A DNA stretch of 64,000 nucleotides from Isoetes taiwanensis. Taxonomy: Eukaryota > Streptophyta > Lycopodiopsida > Isoetales > Isoetaceae. Shown piece after piece: positions 21,848-33,732 of the stretch; the first letter of the stretch is position 1; every line of letters begins with the position of its first letter. A model generated the notes under the pieces. It saw only the letters and a program-made list of their open reading frames with translations. It was not told where the DNA came from and did not search any database. Location: assembly GCA_021234155.1 (NCBI GenBank), contig JAJEKV010000091.1, forward strand, positions 372,001 to 436,000, in the 5' to 3' direction. Position numbers and translations under genes: made by a program.

Positions 21848-21856
21848 CCCGTCTCC

Positions 21857-21872
21857 GATATTGATAAATAAT
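21857..21872 (+). repeat. LINE target-site duplication, 5' copy
   Basis: GATATTGATAAATAAT, identical to 14373-14388. Because gag sequence abuts the LINE here, a longer frame begins in gag (at 21880) and reads into ORF1; that upstream ATG belongs to the host element. Confidence 0.9.
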
Positions 21873-22195
21873 CTCACCATGCTTTGATGTGGAAGGTCTA
21901 CAATATCAGAACTTGAGGGTCAAAAAGCTTACCAAACCTTGCCAAAAAATTCTTCATAATCTCCTCCCAAGAATTAGCACCTATGCTAATCACATATCCA
22001 AGCCATGCTCTCACTTCATCATTCTTAAAATACTTCTTGAATTTTGAATATTTGCAACGTTTCTTGTAGCCATACTTGAGTATTCTTCAAGAGTATTCAA
22101 GAAGTTGTTAGCATTGATGCTTGGATCAAAAGTAAGAGGAGGGGAACTAGTACATTGAACTCAAAGTAATAACAAGGCATACCTGAATTACCTTG
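21873..22195 (-). pseudogene. Gypsy-type gag, N-terminal part (before the LINE insertion)
   Basis: Minus-strand frames give LTFDPSINANNFLNTLEEYS, then NDEVRAWLGYVISIGANSW and MKNFLARFGKLFDPQV, typical of the Retrotrans_gag fold (W..., A..W, F..RF). The sequence then reads into HGEI at the LINE target site and continues at 14388 as IYQYLERFN. Stops and frameshifts are present. Confidence 0.6.
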
Positions 22196-24125
22196 AAGAG
22201 TCACTCCTTGTGGTGCATATCAGAAGTCTCAGGGTTCTGTTGTGTATCTACATGATCAACACTATCATGCTTCAAGTATGATGCAAGAAAATTCGCAAAA
22301 CACTCTCCAATTTGCAAACCTGACCAAGTTAAAACCTGGTCAATACTCCTGGTAGCAACCTGAGTTTTGCAGATGAAACAATTAATGAGCTCTTTTACTT
22401 CTGACACTTTGATTGACTCTGGCATATCTGTAAGCAATGTGCATCGAATTATTCTCACAAGAATCATGCAAATATGCTTAGAAAATTCAATTTTTGCATC
22501 GTAGACTGTCAGAATACAAAAAAAAAGTAAGAAAATTTCTGTAGATCGAGAAATGGAATACTTTTTCACCCTGATGCTTTCTAATGTGTCTGACAGACCT
22601 ATAAGCAAGGTGCATCAGGTGATTTTGACAAAATGATGCGAATATACTCAAGAATATATTTTTTCAATGGCAGACTGTCACAAGTTTTGAACGAGCTAGA
22701 ATTTATGGATCTTGAAAAAAAACATTTTGGAGATGCTTTCTGAATGTTTTTGGTAGAACAGGATGTTAACAATATGATGCATGAGTCCTTATGCTAAGTA
22801 TTTTCGATTTCAACTTTATTTCTCAAAACTAGTGACAACTATTGCTAGAATGCTTAACTTTTGCCTTTTTTTGATTTTTTGATTGATGCAATATTTCCTA
22901 GAGCTTATTATGTTTGCAAATGCATTTTACAAATTTTTGGTTAGAAAAAAGAGGTTTTAACAGTAGAGTTGTCTCGAGGATCATTTCAGGTCCATTTACA
23001 CCCATATATCTCACCAGAGAAATTTTAATTTTATAATCTACCGCTGCCCTTTGAATCTTCACTTGATTTTTAACGGCATATGAGAATTTTATGACCACTA
23101 GATTCACCTTTATGTCGGTATGATTGTTCAAACTTCGTAGAAATTGACAGCTTTTACAGCAGTCTAGAACTGCATTCTTCAAGTTTCTAGCATAAAAATG
23201 TCTAAACCTTGCTAAATATAGAAGTAATTGATATATTATGATAAAATATACCGGTTTGCATGTTTTTGTATTTGGCTGCTATCATTTGATATCAATTGAA
23301 GTCGCCAAATCCTATTTTGCTAAAAAAATGCTGTATGAGGTTGGAGAATTATTTCTCTTACTGTTATAAGTTTTAACTTAATTCTTGTGACAATAAGTTC
23401 TTAACAATACAAGCTATGGCTTAAGAATTATGTAGATGTTTATATAGTATATTGATAGCGTTACTAATAAAAAAGTTATTGTAAAGAATTCAAAACAAAA
23501 ATATAGGTTAAAGTGCTTCAAAAAACCCCATCTATAAGTCTCATAAGGATACTGAATAATGCATTCTAGTTAACTCTATATAGGAATTCACTCCATCAAC
23601 TTAAATGCTGTATAACTTGCTTATAATCATGTATTATCTAGATCTAAACAAGATCGAATATAACATGATGACCATAGGTTCAAAAGTGGGTTGATTATAG
23701 GTCTAAAACTCAACAATGATATAGGTAGTGATGGCTATTGATGAATGGAGGACAATATGACGAAGTTTAGCCATGAATATAAATAAATAGATCAAAGGAC
23801 TTTCCGTACCTATTTTTCTAGTTCATCTAAAAGATTAACTTATTGCACTACATTTGTTCCATAAGTCTTTTAAATGATACAATATATAATAAAAAAGTAT
23901 ATAGAGGTTCTTGGTGTGGTCTTATTAGAAAAAAATGAAGAACCTACTTACTTCTTACTATTATAAAGTTTGTCAATATGTGGCTGCTCCAAAGTGTTGT
24001 AGCCTAAGTAGGACCATAGTACATGTAGATCACTTTTTATGATTGGCTATTTATGATAGGCTATAATTTTTATTAATCTAAACATTTGTTGGCATATATC
24101 TCAATTTTCATGTTAGAATAACATA

Positions 24126-24612
24126 TTATATACAAGATTTGAATATAAATACATGTACTATTTATAAGTTTAGGATTAAACGGAGAAAATATCTCTAGCT
24201 ATTTGCGCTGGCCCTATTCATTTTGTCCCCTACAATGATACTACGATTTTTTATCGTCAATGAGATAATTATTAAAAAGTGTAAGTGGACGTCAACATAC
24301 GTTCAAAATAGCCTTTAACTGCTTAGTTTTTGTGCTTCAATATCACCCTTTGGATAGACAAACCCTTATCATATATATACAAGATTTGAATATAAATACA
24401 TGGACTATTTATAAGTTTAGGATTAAACGGAGAAAATATCTCTAGCTATTTGCGTTGGCTCTATTCATTTTGTCCCCTACAATGATACTAGGACTTTTTA
24501 TCGTCAATGAGATAATTATTAAAAAGTGTAAATGGACGTCAACATACATTCAAAATAGCCTTTAACTGCTTAGTTTTTGTGCTTCAATATCACCCTTTAG
24601 ATAGACAATCCC
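24126..24612 (+). repeat. Tandem duplication, period 247 bp
   Basis: Two near-identical copies start with TATACAAGATTTGAATATAA at about 24129 and 24376 and end with TCAATATCACCCTTTRGATAG. A few substitutions separate them. The same pair occurs in the second copy of the region at about 51867-52358. Confidence 0.85.
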
Positions 24613-25937
24613 CCCTAACCAATTAATGTTATCATATAAAATGCGGTATATGTGAGCTATATTTTAAAGAATTGATTAACACGATGATGTTCTTGGCTTT
24701 TAAATGAGAGGTCATGTGGATCAATAATTGGAATCAAACCGCAGGTCTATCTTGATCTTTAGTCAAAGCTTTTCAATGTTTTCCTTGGTTCATCTTGCAT
24801 TGCTTTCTTAACTTTAAGAAGCTTTGAAATATAGTTTTTGAAGTTCATCCTCAAGGCAAAAATCTAAAGATCAAACATCGAAAAAATTTGATGGTCAATT
24901 GGAACTAATACTAAAAGTTTTAGTCCAAGCCTAGCAATAAATATTTTTTATTGATGGAGCAGCTCATGAACTACTAACATTCTAAAATTGAACTTGAGAT
25001 TGACTAGAATAAAGAAATTATTGATTTAAAATGTATTTATGGATCGTCTTAGGTACAAAAACCTTTTTTGATTTATCATAATTAGACCTTTTGCTCTTTT
25101 CCTTTACTAGTTTTAGCATTGGTCTCATATCCATACAAGCATTCATATATATTTTTTTTTCAATGATATACTATTTAAATAAATTTCCTTTAAATTTAAC
25201 AAAATAGATATCAATTAAAAGTCACTCGAAATTGTCATTATAAGTCAAAGCCAAAACTTCAAATTACAAGCCAACAAATATTTTTTATGCATGAAGTAAT
25301 TAGTCAACTATTTATATACCAAATTTGAAGTAAGAAACCATGTTCATGCAAAAGTTGTAGAATTTTAATTGAAACAGCCTTCTGGGAATCATTTTTAGTC
25401 CATAGAAGACAGAAAACAGTTTTAATCCTGTCATGTTTCACTGACTATATCTTCCTTCCTAGACTTCGGATTGGAACAAAGTTTTCTGTGTATTCATCCT
25501 TATCTTATATAGAAAAATACCATTATAATGAAAAAAAAAAAAATCCTTTTATTGAGACAGTTGTACATTATGTAAACATGAAACAAACAAGACTTGATCC
25601 CCCTTGATTCACCTAAGCATAATGTTCCATTTTGAAGGTATATGCATTTTTTACTATTTTTCTTGTGCAATATGACTGCTGTATAATAACATGTAAAAAG
25701 GCTTTAACGAATTTTATGCTATTGATTTTATGTGAATTTTAAAGTGAACTGTACAAATGAACTATTTATGGTCCATGATGGGACAACTCTAGAGATTAAT
25801 CTAAATAAGATTTTTATGAAAGGTTCTTTTTTATCAAACCATTGTATGTAATATCTAAGTCACTCAAAATAGATAAAGAAGAACTAGAAAGAGAATATCA
25901 ATTGTTTCTATGCTTATAACGAGCTACAGAGGTCAGA

Positions 25938-26215
25938 TTCAGATGATCTTGGGCTCTTTGAAAAGCTTATGTAGAGAGCTTTCTATTGGCATATGATTTG
26001 ACTTGAATCTATTAAGATAGATACCTGCTTTTTGTACTTTTCAATCTGGATACTTTTTTGCAAAGTGCATACCAAATACAGATTTGATGGTAATATGGTT
26101 TTTATCATAACTTTTGAATTCAGACTCCGTTTTGAGTATCAGATTCAGATGATCTTAGACTCTTTGGAAAGTTTATATAGATAGATACCTGTTTTTTGAA
26201 GCTGCACAAAAAAAT
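25938..26215 (+). repeat. Imperfect tandem duplication (about 200 bp)
   Basis: TCAGATTCAGATGATCTT..GRCTCTTTG, TTAT.TAGA.AG and GATACCTG.TTTTTG recur at about 25934 and 26139, indicating two diverged units. Confidence 0.55.
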
Positions 26216-26981
26216 GAAAATGTGTGTAGGATTTTACATGATATTACCTGCATTGCCAATCCAAATCGAGTTTATCCTTCTGCAAAATCCGAGAAACTAG
26301 ATCATCGATGCAAAATCCAAGCTCGAACTCGACAAGGGCTTCTTATTTGACCCTTTGTATTGCAATGGAAAAAAGCCAAGTAGGGCGCAATATACACAAA
26401 TCTTGAGGCGTAAGGAACACAAGAAAAAGGCTGCTAATCCAGATTGGTATCAGACGTACCCATAACCACCTGCTACAAAATAACACAGATCTCTCGGCAT
26501 TAAAAAAAAATGTTATGATGCTTTCAATTTGTCTTAAACTAGCATCGCTTTCTTGGGTCTGAGCCTGATTCCGCCATAGCCAGCAAAGTTAGACTCTGGA
26601 ATACTTGCTTGAAAGCGAGACTAAAGATACTATAAATTGGAACATTACAGAGTAACGCAAGCAAATAAACAATCCCTTACAAGCAAAATCAAGAACAAGG
26701 GGGTATATAATGTGCTTTCTCAGGTTTAAGCAGGGAGTCCAGGAGATACGTAATTTTTTTTGTCAAGGCAGAGAGGACCAAAGATTTCTTCAGGCCAATC
26801 TTCATAAAGTCATGGTATCAAGTATTGTATTGTTTTGAAGTAGCAATTTTGATTGATTGTGAAAACATGACTTTCAAGTATGATTTAAGCCACTTCACCA
26901 TTGGGACACGGAGGGCAACCCTCCGTACGCAGCACCTTATTTATTAACATTTTTTATTTGTTGTTTACTAGTAAAAACAAC

Positions 26982-27146
26982 ATGGACGAACGTCAGAAGG
27001 AATATGAACGTAAACTGAAACAGAAAGCATTGAGAATGTTACATGGCGACCTGTGCAGGATGTTACCCCAACAATTGCCACAAATAGTCCTATTAGACCC
27101 AATTGACCGAGTCTTCCCCGAGGCTTTGGTGGTGTTCACGAATTGA
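26982..27146 (+). CDS. Small hypothetical ORF
   Basis: A 54-codon frame from the ATG at 26982 (MDERQKEYERKLKQK... to VVFTN) has a charged helical start and follows a possible TTTACTAG acceptor. It has no recognised domain. Its counterpart near 54722 is broken by changes at GACGAACGTCAG and CAG sites, so coding status is doubtful. Confidence 0.2.
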   Translation: MDERQKEYERKLKQKALRMLHGDLCRMLPQQLPQIVLLDPIDRVFPEALVVFTN

Positions 27147-27559
27147 ATGCCGCCGAGGTATGTACCATAAATATTTTTGTATCCTAATGTACTTTCTTTT
27201 TGCAGTTGTATTTGATAGAGCGATATATTATATTGCAATTTCTCAATGTGCAAAGGACAAATAAAATGGATGACATCGTTCAACGATGTGTCCTTGACGT
27301 TAAATGACCTCTCTATTTCTTTAAATGTGCCTCTATTTTTCATCTGTTGTTTCTGTTTATAAAATCCCTTTATTTCTTTTCATGCTGCAGTGCATGTGCT
27401 ACTCCCTTACTTTCTTTGCATGCGCTACATTCCCTTAGTTCCTTGGAGTGGTCAAGTGTTCCTTTAAGTTTATCCTTGCTCTTCTATAAATAGTCCTCGA
27501 GAAGCTAGTGTTTCATCGCAGATGTGAGTTTTCTTTGTTGTTTTTTAGATACATGGCCA

Positions 27560-28086
27560 TGGAAGCTATGCTCCGATGCTATCATGAACCTATGCAAAAA
27601 CAAGGAAAATACACAAGAAATATGGAAGAAATATGCCAAGATCGGCAAAAAATCTAATATATGAACATGAATCAAGAGTACGATGGCCCGAAGGCAAGCA
27701 GGAACACGAGACAGATGCCTAGAAGGCTCAAGGCTGGCATTAAACCAGAATGGTTCGACAAGAAGGAGGTGCCTCCTTATATATCTAGGCTAATGGTCAG
27801 GATCGCACCACTCCAGTGGATGAGATCATGACAAGTGTTGTGCATGCATGTAGGTTCTAGAATATTCTAGAACCTCCTGGAAGCCACCCCACATATGAAA
27901 AAGATATGAGGGCATGTCTTTAACAAATCTTCGGTAAGCGACTTGGCAAAGATGTGTGACTCGCAACTAGAAGGTTGTGAGTTCAAATGCTGGCTTGTGT
28001 AACTATCCTTTCGCATTCGTGTGACAATCATCTTTTGTATGTATACGAGTATAACATATGATACTAATATCCGTATGGTCGTCACA
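27560..28086 (-). repeat. Chromovirus LTR (minus orientation)
   Basis: On the minus strand it starts TGTGACGACCATACGG at 28086, directly after an AGGAAGGGGATGG polypurine tract. It is homologous along most of its length to the plus-strand LTR at 32531-33643 (shared ATGATTGTCACACG, TATATAAGGAGGC-like and CTTGAGCCTTCTAGGCATC motifs). A TATATAAG box on the coding strand at about 27779 may be the LTR promoter. The lower end is approximate. Confidence 0.65.
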
Positions 28087-29125
28087 CCATCCCCTTCCTA
28101 CGATGGCGACGAGTCCTCAGTAACTATCCTTTCGCATTCGTGTGACAATCATCTTTTGTATGTATACGAGTATAACATATGATACTAATATCCGTATGGT
28201 CGTCACACCATCCCCTTCCTACGATGGCGACGAGTCCTCAGAGTTGGGGCCGGGGTACTCAAACTTAGTTTATCCGGGTAACATCAGTGAAACTACGCAA
28301 TTTTATCAGAAGCATTAGTCAGATTCTCTGCAGGCTCTCAGGTTCTGTCACTTGGCAAGTAACCTTCCCAATCGACAGTAATACAATTATCGACGAAGAA
28401 ACTTGGAGTCCAGAATCTCTCAAACCTCGAACTCCTCATGATCATCAATTTCTACTGGTGGTGGCGGCAGATGATTGTGATCCGGGAAAGTATTAACTGT
28501 GTAGGGCTCCAGTAGAGAAACATGAAATACTGGATGGAGCTGAACAACTGGAGGGAGCTGAACAACTGGAGGGAGCTCGAACAGAGGTTATATGATACTA
28601 ATATCCGTATGGTCGTCACACCATCCCCTTCCTACGATGGCGACGAGTCCTCAGTAACTATCCTTTCGCATTCGTGTGACAATCATCTTCTGTATGTATA
28701 CGAGTATAACATATGATACTAATATCCGTATGGTCGTCACACCATCCCCTTCCTACGATGGCGACGAGTCCTCAGAGTTGGGGCCGGGGTACTCAAACTT
28801 AGTTTATCCGGGTAACATCAGTGAAACTACGCAATTTTATCAGAAGCATTAGTCAGATTCTCTGCAGGCTCTCAGGTTCTGTCACTTGGCAAGTAACCTT
28901 CCTAATCGACAGTAATACAATTATCGACGAAGAAACTTGGAGTCCAGAATCTCTCAAACCTCGAACTCCTCATGATCATCAATTTCTACTGGTGGTGGCG
29001 GCAGATGATTGTGATCCGGGAAAGTATTAACTGTGTAGGGCTCCAGTAGAGAAACATGAAATACTGGATGGAGCTGAACAACTGGAGGGAGCTGAACAAC
29101 TGGAGGGAGCTCGAACAGAGGTTAC
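27969..29125 (+). repeat. Nested tandem duplications at an LTR/polypurine junction
   Basis: A 121-bp unit containing the LTR start, the polypurine tract and GCGACGAGTCCTCA is tandemly doubled, with LTR edges at 28086, 28207, 28620 and 28741. A larger unit of 534 bp, starting GAGTTGGGGCCGG at 28241 and 28775, adds the chromodomain-coding stretch. The 69-codon plus-strand frames at 28287 and 28821 are antisense to it and nearly identical. Confidence 0.85.
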
Positions 29126-31960
29126 TTGGTGAATGCGCACAATACGACGTTACTGCCTCATGATCCGTGATCCGGTAAGGACCAAGGCGACAATAGTCAA
29201 GCTTGTTGCAGGGACGTGAGGTAGGAAGGTCCTTATGAAAAAGCCAGACAAGGTCACTAACGTGAAATTTAGGAGCTTCCTACCAATGCAAATCAGCATA
29301 ATGCCGATAGTTTCCTGTGCTCAGTGAAGATGATGCTGAAGATCTGATTGAAGAGCCTGGAGTTTCTCAAGTCGAGACTCGGCACACCACCAGTGACACT
29401 AAGAGACCAAAGAGGATGCTGACCAGAGTTCAGAACGAATGGAGTCTGGCCAATGGAAGCATGTACTGAGTTATTATAGGCAAACTCAGCTAATGAAAAA
29501 TAATCGACCCAATCATCCTACTGATAACTGATAAAGCACCTTAAATATTGCTCCAGAGTCTGATTAGTGCACTTTTCCTGCCCATTACTTTCTGGATGAT
29601 GACTAGTTGTCAGTGACGGTTGATATGCAATAACTCCAAAAGCCGCTTCCAAAACCTATGACGAACTGCGGTATACGATCGCTGATGATAGTATTGGGCA
29701 AGCCGTGAAGTCTGACTACTTCACGAAGAAGAAGATCTATTGTTCCCTCACTGGTGATGGTGATGTTGCAGGGAATAAAATGAACCGTCTTAGAGAAATA
29801 ATCAACAACAATCATGATGGCATCATAACCCCAAGAGAGTGGTAGCTTCGGAATAAAGTCTATAGAAATGCTCTTCCAAGGTCCATCTGGTACTGGCAAT
29901 GGCTGAAGAAGGCCATGAGGAGAATGCTTTGGAATCTTCGCTCGACAGCAGATGTCAGAGGATCGAATAAAAGCTTCGACAGAGCGACGAAGCCCAGACC
30001 ACCAATACTCTCGACTAATAAGTTCAAGAGTCTTGGCTATTCCAAAGTATCTGGCCATAGGTGAATCATGGCAAGCCTAGAGAACCCGAAGCCGAGAAGC
30101 ACCATCTGGCATATACAGAAGCCTGTCAGGGAACATGAGTTCATCTCGAACCTCAAAATGATCATAGTCTGATCGCATTTGCCGAGAAGATGATGCAGAG
30201 CCAGGGTGTGAGAATACATCTTGAGCCAATGGATTGAAGGGCAGAGATGCTCGAACAGACTCCAACAAGGCCGTATCATGAGGCCTCTCGAATAAAGTGA
30301 GGACCATAAGCTGCAACCGATCAGGCCCCAGAATAACCTGTAATTGCTGATCAAATGCAGGATCACCTCGCTTGGGCTCAAGGTAGGAGCGTCGAGACAA
30401 GGCATCAAACTTCTCTTGGAGGGATCCAGGATGGTACTTGATCATGAAATCTATGGGATAATACTTGAGTATGCTACGGGGCCTGGCGACGGTTGAGCAG
30501 TCAAGCAGACTGAAAATATTCTACATTTCGATGATCTGTATAGACTGTGACCTTGTAAGGAGATCCCTTCAAGAAACATCTCCACTCCTCAATAGAATCC
30601 ACTATCTCCAACAACTCCTTGTCAAAAATGGGATAGTTGATTTCAGCAGCCTGAAACTTCCGTGAGTGATAGGCGATTGGATGCAATTCATGGTCATCCC
30701 CCTCTTGTGACAGGATCCCCACGAAGAGCAAAATCAGAAACATCTGCTACGACAACATATGGGTGCAAAGAATCTGCATGAGCAAGAACTAGCGCCGTGG
30801 TAAAAGCATGCTTTAGAGTAACGAAAGCAGATTCTGCTTCCATACTCCATTCAAATGGCACGTCCTTAACCGTGAGGCATGTCAAAGGAAGGGCAATCTC
30901 CGAATAATCCCAAATGAAACGCCGATAGAAATTGGCAAATCCAAGAAAATACTGAACATCTCGAACGGATGAAGGTGTTTGCCACTCCAAAACAGTGCTG
31001 ACCTTTTCGAGATCAATAGAGACTCCATGTGGAGTGATATGATAGCCAAGGAACTCCATATTATCCTGCTCGAACTGACACTTCTCAAGTTTGGCATGTA
31101 ACCTATGCTCATGAAGCTTCTGAAGGACCTGTCGAACATGCCTCTCATGTTCTTCGAGAGTCTTAAAATAAATAAGAATATCATCCAAATAGATGATAAC
31201 AAAAGTGTTTAAGAACTCTCGAATCGGCCATATGCTGGAATATTGCTGGAGCATTGGTAAGTCCAAAGGCATAACTGTGTACTCAAAATGGCCATATCGA
31301 GTACGAAAATCTGTTTTCCACTTATCACCTTCCCGGATCCGAATAAGATAGGCACCACGAAGATCAATCTTCGTAAAATAATGCGCACCTTAGAGTCGCT
31401 CCAACTCTGGGATCAGAGGAGCGGATACCGATTTGGCACTGTGATCTTATTGAGGCCATGATAATCAACAACCAGACATAATGAATCATCCTTTTTGACG
31501 AAGAAGATATCCCGCAAAACCTTCAACTCAGCAGGATATAGACCATATATCGGACCATATGGCGGCATTGTCTCGGGCTGCAAATCAATAGGACAATCAT
31601 ATGGACGATGCTCTGGGAGCTTGCTGGCCTTGACTTTGTCAAAAACATCAGAGAAGTCGCCATATTTACTGCGAGCATTGGAGCAGACTTCACTGGTGCC
31701 GAGCTAGCTGACGGGTGAACCTGGATTGCAAATACTGAACTTGGATCTTGCCTTCCAGATGTAACGAACTCGCGAAGAGAAATCTTCGAGACATGAAACT
31801 GAGGGCATGAAGATTCCTGTACAGAAGAAGGAGCAGGAACATGAGCAAGAGCAGGGGCAACTGGCCTATAATAACTCAGTATATGCTTCCACTGACCAGA
31901 GTCCTTTTTTTCTGAACTCTGGCCAGCATCCTCGTTGATCCCTTAGTGTCGCTTGCAATG
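28300..31960 (-). pseudogene. Ty3/Gypsy chromovirus pol remnant (protease end, RT, RNase H, integrase, chromodomain)
   Basis: Minus-strand order: protease tail (VSKISLREFV...), RT N-terminus (LPEHRPYDCPIDLQP, FFVKKDDSLCLVVDYHGLNK), RT catalytic [10 protein letters not shown] at about 31190, FLGYHITPHGVS, RNase H (YHSRKFQAAEINYPIFDKEL, YTDHRNVEYF), integrase (YWWSGLRRSVEAFI, WKSISIDFIPKLPLSWGYD, IISDRIPQF) and, in the tandem-repeat region, chromodomain-like EILDSKFLRR. The gene is cut by many stops and frameshifts; gag is missing. RT copies RNA to DNA, and the integrase and chromodomain direct chromatin insertion in active relatives. Confidence 0.85.
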
Positions 31961-32530
31961 ACTCTGTCAATCTTAGTGCCAAGTCTCGACTTGGAAAACT
32001 CCAGGCTCTTCAATTAAATCTTCAGCACCATCTTCTCCAGGCACAGAAGCGATGTCGACATTATGCCGATTTATATCGACACTGGCAGGAAGCTTCTACA
32101 TTTCATGTTGGTGACCTTCTCTGGCAACAAGCTTGATTATCGTCGCTTTGGTCCTTATTGGATCACAGTTGAGGTCAGTGATGTGGCATTCTGGCTCGAG
32201 CTCCCTCCAGATGTTCGTCTCCATCCAGTATTTTATGTTTCGCTATTGGAGCTCTACACAATTAATCCTTTTCCCAATCACCACTAGTGAAAATGTATGA
32301 TCACGAGGAGTTCGAGGTTTGAGAGATTTTGGACTCCAAGTCTTTGCGTCAGCGATTATATTACTTTATCGATTGGGAAGGTTACTCACCAAAGAAGCCT
32401 GCCAAAGATCTGACTAATGCTTCTGATAAAATTGCGGAGCGTCACTGACCCTGACATTACTCGGATAAGTCAAGTTCGAGTACCCCATATCTAGCTCCAA
32501 GAACTCGTCGTTGTCATAAGAGGGGGATGG
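31905..32530 (+). pseudogene. Chromovirus integrase C-terminus and chromodomain, plus orientation
   Basis: The plus strand encodes KLDYRRFGPYWITVEVSD, LELPPDVRLHPVFYVSLLELY (integrase C-terminal SH3-like part) and a chromodomain-like EILDSKSLRQRLYYFIDWEGYSPKKPAKDL with a premature stop before it. It ends at a GAGGGGGATGG polypurine tract directly before the LTR at 32531. The nucleotide sequence at 31910-32050 matches the complement of 29330-29430, so it is the same family as the minus-strand element, facing the other way. Confidence 0.75.
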
Positions 32531-33643
32531 TGTGACGACCATATGGGTATTCGTACTATACAAATATTTTACTCATATTATAAAAGATGATTGTCACACG
32601 GATGCAAAAAAGGTAGTTGCACAAAGCAAGATTTGAACTCGCAACCTTCTAGCTACAAGTCAAGCATCTTTGACAAATACACTACCAATACTTAGAGATC
32701 GGCCACATGTTTTTCTGCCCGAAAATCATGACGTTCTGGGAGTGGGCCGCCCCCATTCTCCAAATCAACTGCAACCAGCTTCAATGGCCAAAAATTATGA
32801 TGTTGGAGAAAGATAAGTTAGGCCAGTCCGTCATCAGCATTGCCCTCTGGGCTGTTTGGAAGCATAGATGTGCGGTTGCTATGGGTGGCGAAGTGATCTC
32901 GGTGCAAAAAATAAAAAATGTATTCAACCATGATATTGCCCTTATGGCTATATCTCACTTCAGGAAATGGGGCCGTGACTATGACAAAGCCTTTGACCGG
33001 CTGGGTACTGTTCAGGGCTTTTATTCGCACTTCAAATGTTCTTGGATGTGTGACGGTGGTAGGTTTGCGGCCGTTCCAGATGAGACGTAATGATCGGAAC
33101 TCCCACACTTCATATTCTCGGATATGAGTTGGTGGTAGATTTGCGCTGAGGAGCAAATGGTGTGAACGAGGGCTAGTGCCCAAATCGAGAGCTCTTAGCT
33201 CAAGCCCCTCGTGGCATTTCCTTTTTCTTTCTCTACATGTAATTATAACAATCTAAATAAATGAACTTTCTAGCGCTCAAAAAAAAAAAAAAAAAAAAAA
33301 AACTTAGAGAAGATTTCCTCGCATCTTTTCATATGCAGGATTATTTGCAAGAGGTTCTTCTAGAACCTCTATGCATGTGCGACACTTGACATGATCTCGT
33401 CCATTGGTCTAGATATATAAAGAGGCGCTTCCTTCTTGTCAAACCATTGCAGTTCAACGCCAGTCTTGAGCCTTCTAGGCATCTCTCTCATGTTCCTGCT
33501 TGCCTTTGGACCATTGTATTCTTGTTTCTTCATCATATATCAGATTCTTTATCAATCTTGACATATTTCTTCTATATTACTTGCATATTCTTCGCATATT
33601 CTCCTTGCTTTCGCGTAGGTTCATGACAATCGATTCCCTCACA
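32531..33643 (+). repeat. Chromovirus LTR (plus orientation), interrupted by a LINE fragment
   Basis: It starts TGTGACGACC after a polypurine tract and ends ACA at 33643, followed by TGGTATCAGA at 33645, the usual primer-binding site for initiator tRNA-Met. A LINE fragment occupies 32699-33301. The LTR proper is about 500 bases and includes a TATATAAAGAGG promoter-like box at about 33412. Confidence 0.78.
32699..33301 (+). mobile_element. 5'-truncated L1 LINE fragment with poly-A tail
   Basis: The fragment encodes the end of a zf-RVT ORF2 (FFCPKIMTFWEWAAPILQ, ALWAVWKHRC, FNHDIALMAISHFRKW), a short 3' UTR and about 23 A residues. ACTTAGAGA flanks both sides (32690-32698 and 33302-33310) as target-site duplication. 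Its sequence differs from the 14.4-21.9 kb LINE at many residues, so it is another subfamily. Confidence 0.88.
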
Positions 33644-33644
33644 A

Positions 33645-33662
33645 TGGTATCAGAACATGATG
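33645..33662 (+). other. Putative primer-binding site (initiator tRNA-Met)
   Basis: TGGTATCAGAACATGA lies two bases after the LTR end ACA. TGGTATCAGA is the standard complement to the plant initiator tRNA 3' end. Confidence 0.65.
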
Positions 33663-33732
33663 CCCGTAAACCGTATCATCGCACTAGCCATGCCCTAATT
33701 AGTTAGGTCGATTAGCTTGCAGTGAGCGTTAA

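Larger units (their letters stand above)
14389..21856 (-). mobile_element. L1-type LINE inserted in the Gypsy gag
   Basis: The element lies between identical 16-bp copies of GATATTGATAAATAAT (14373-14388 and 21857-21872), its target-site duplication. The 3' end, at the low coordinate, is a poly-T/TTATTATTA tract on the plus strand, meaning an A-rich tail on the coding strand. ORF1 and ORF2 occupy nearly all the rest. The 5' end is only 9 bases before the ORF1 ATG at 21847. A 658-bp MITE sits within ORF1. Few breaks are present (one frameshift in ORF1, one stop and one frameshift in ORF2), so insertion is fairly recent. Confidence 0.92.
22196..27559. repeat. AT-rich repeat sequence upstream of the gag remnant, no confident gene
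   Basis: This 5.3-kb stretch has only short scattered frames, many T/A runs and two internal tandem duplications. It may hold the 5' part of the decayed LTR element, but no LTR ends or primer-binding site were identified. It recurs at 49.94-55.3 kb. Confidence 0.45.

Noticed and set aside
28287-29030. Two near-identical 69-codon plus-strand ORFs as a duplicated small gene
   Set aside because: They are antisense to the duplicated chromodomain/polypurine segment of the minus-strand retroelement.
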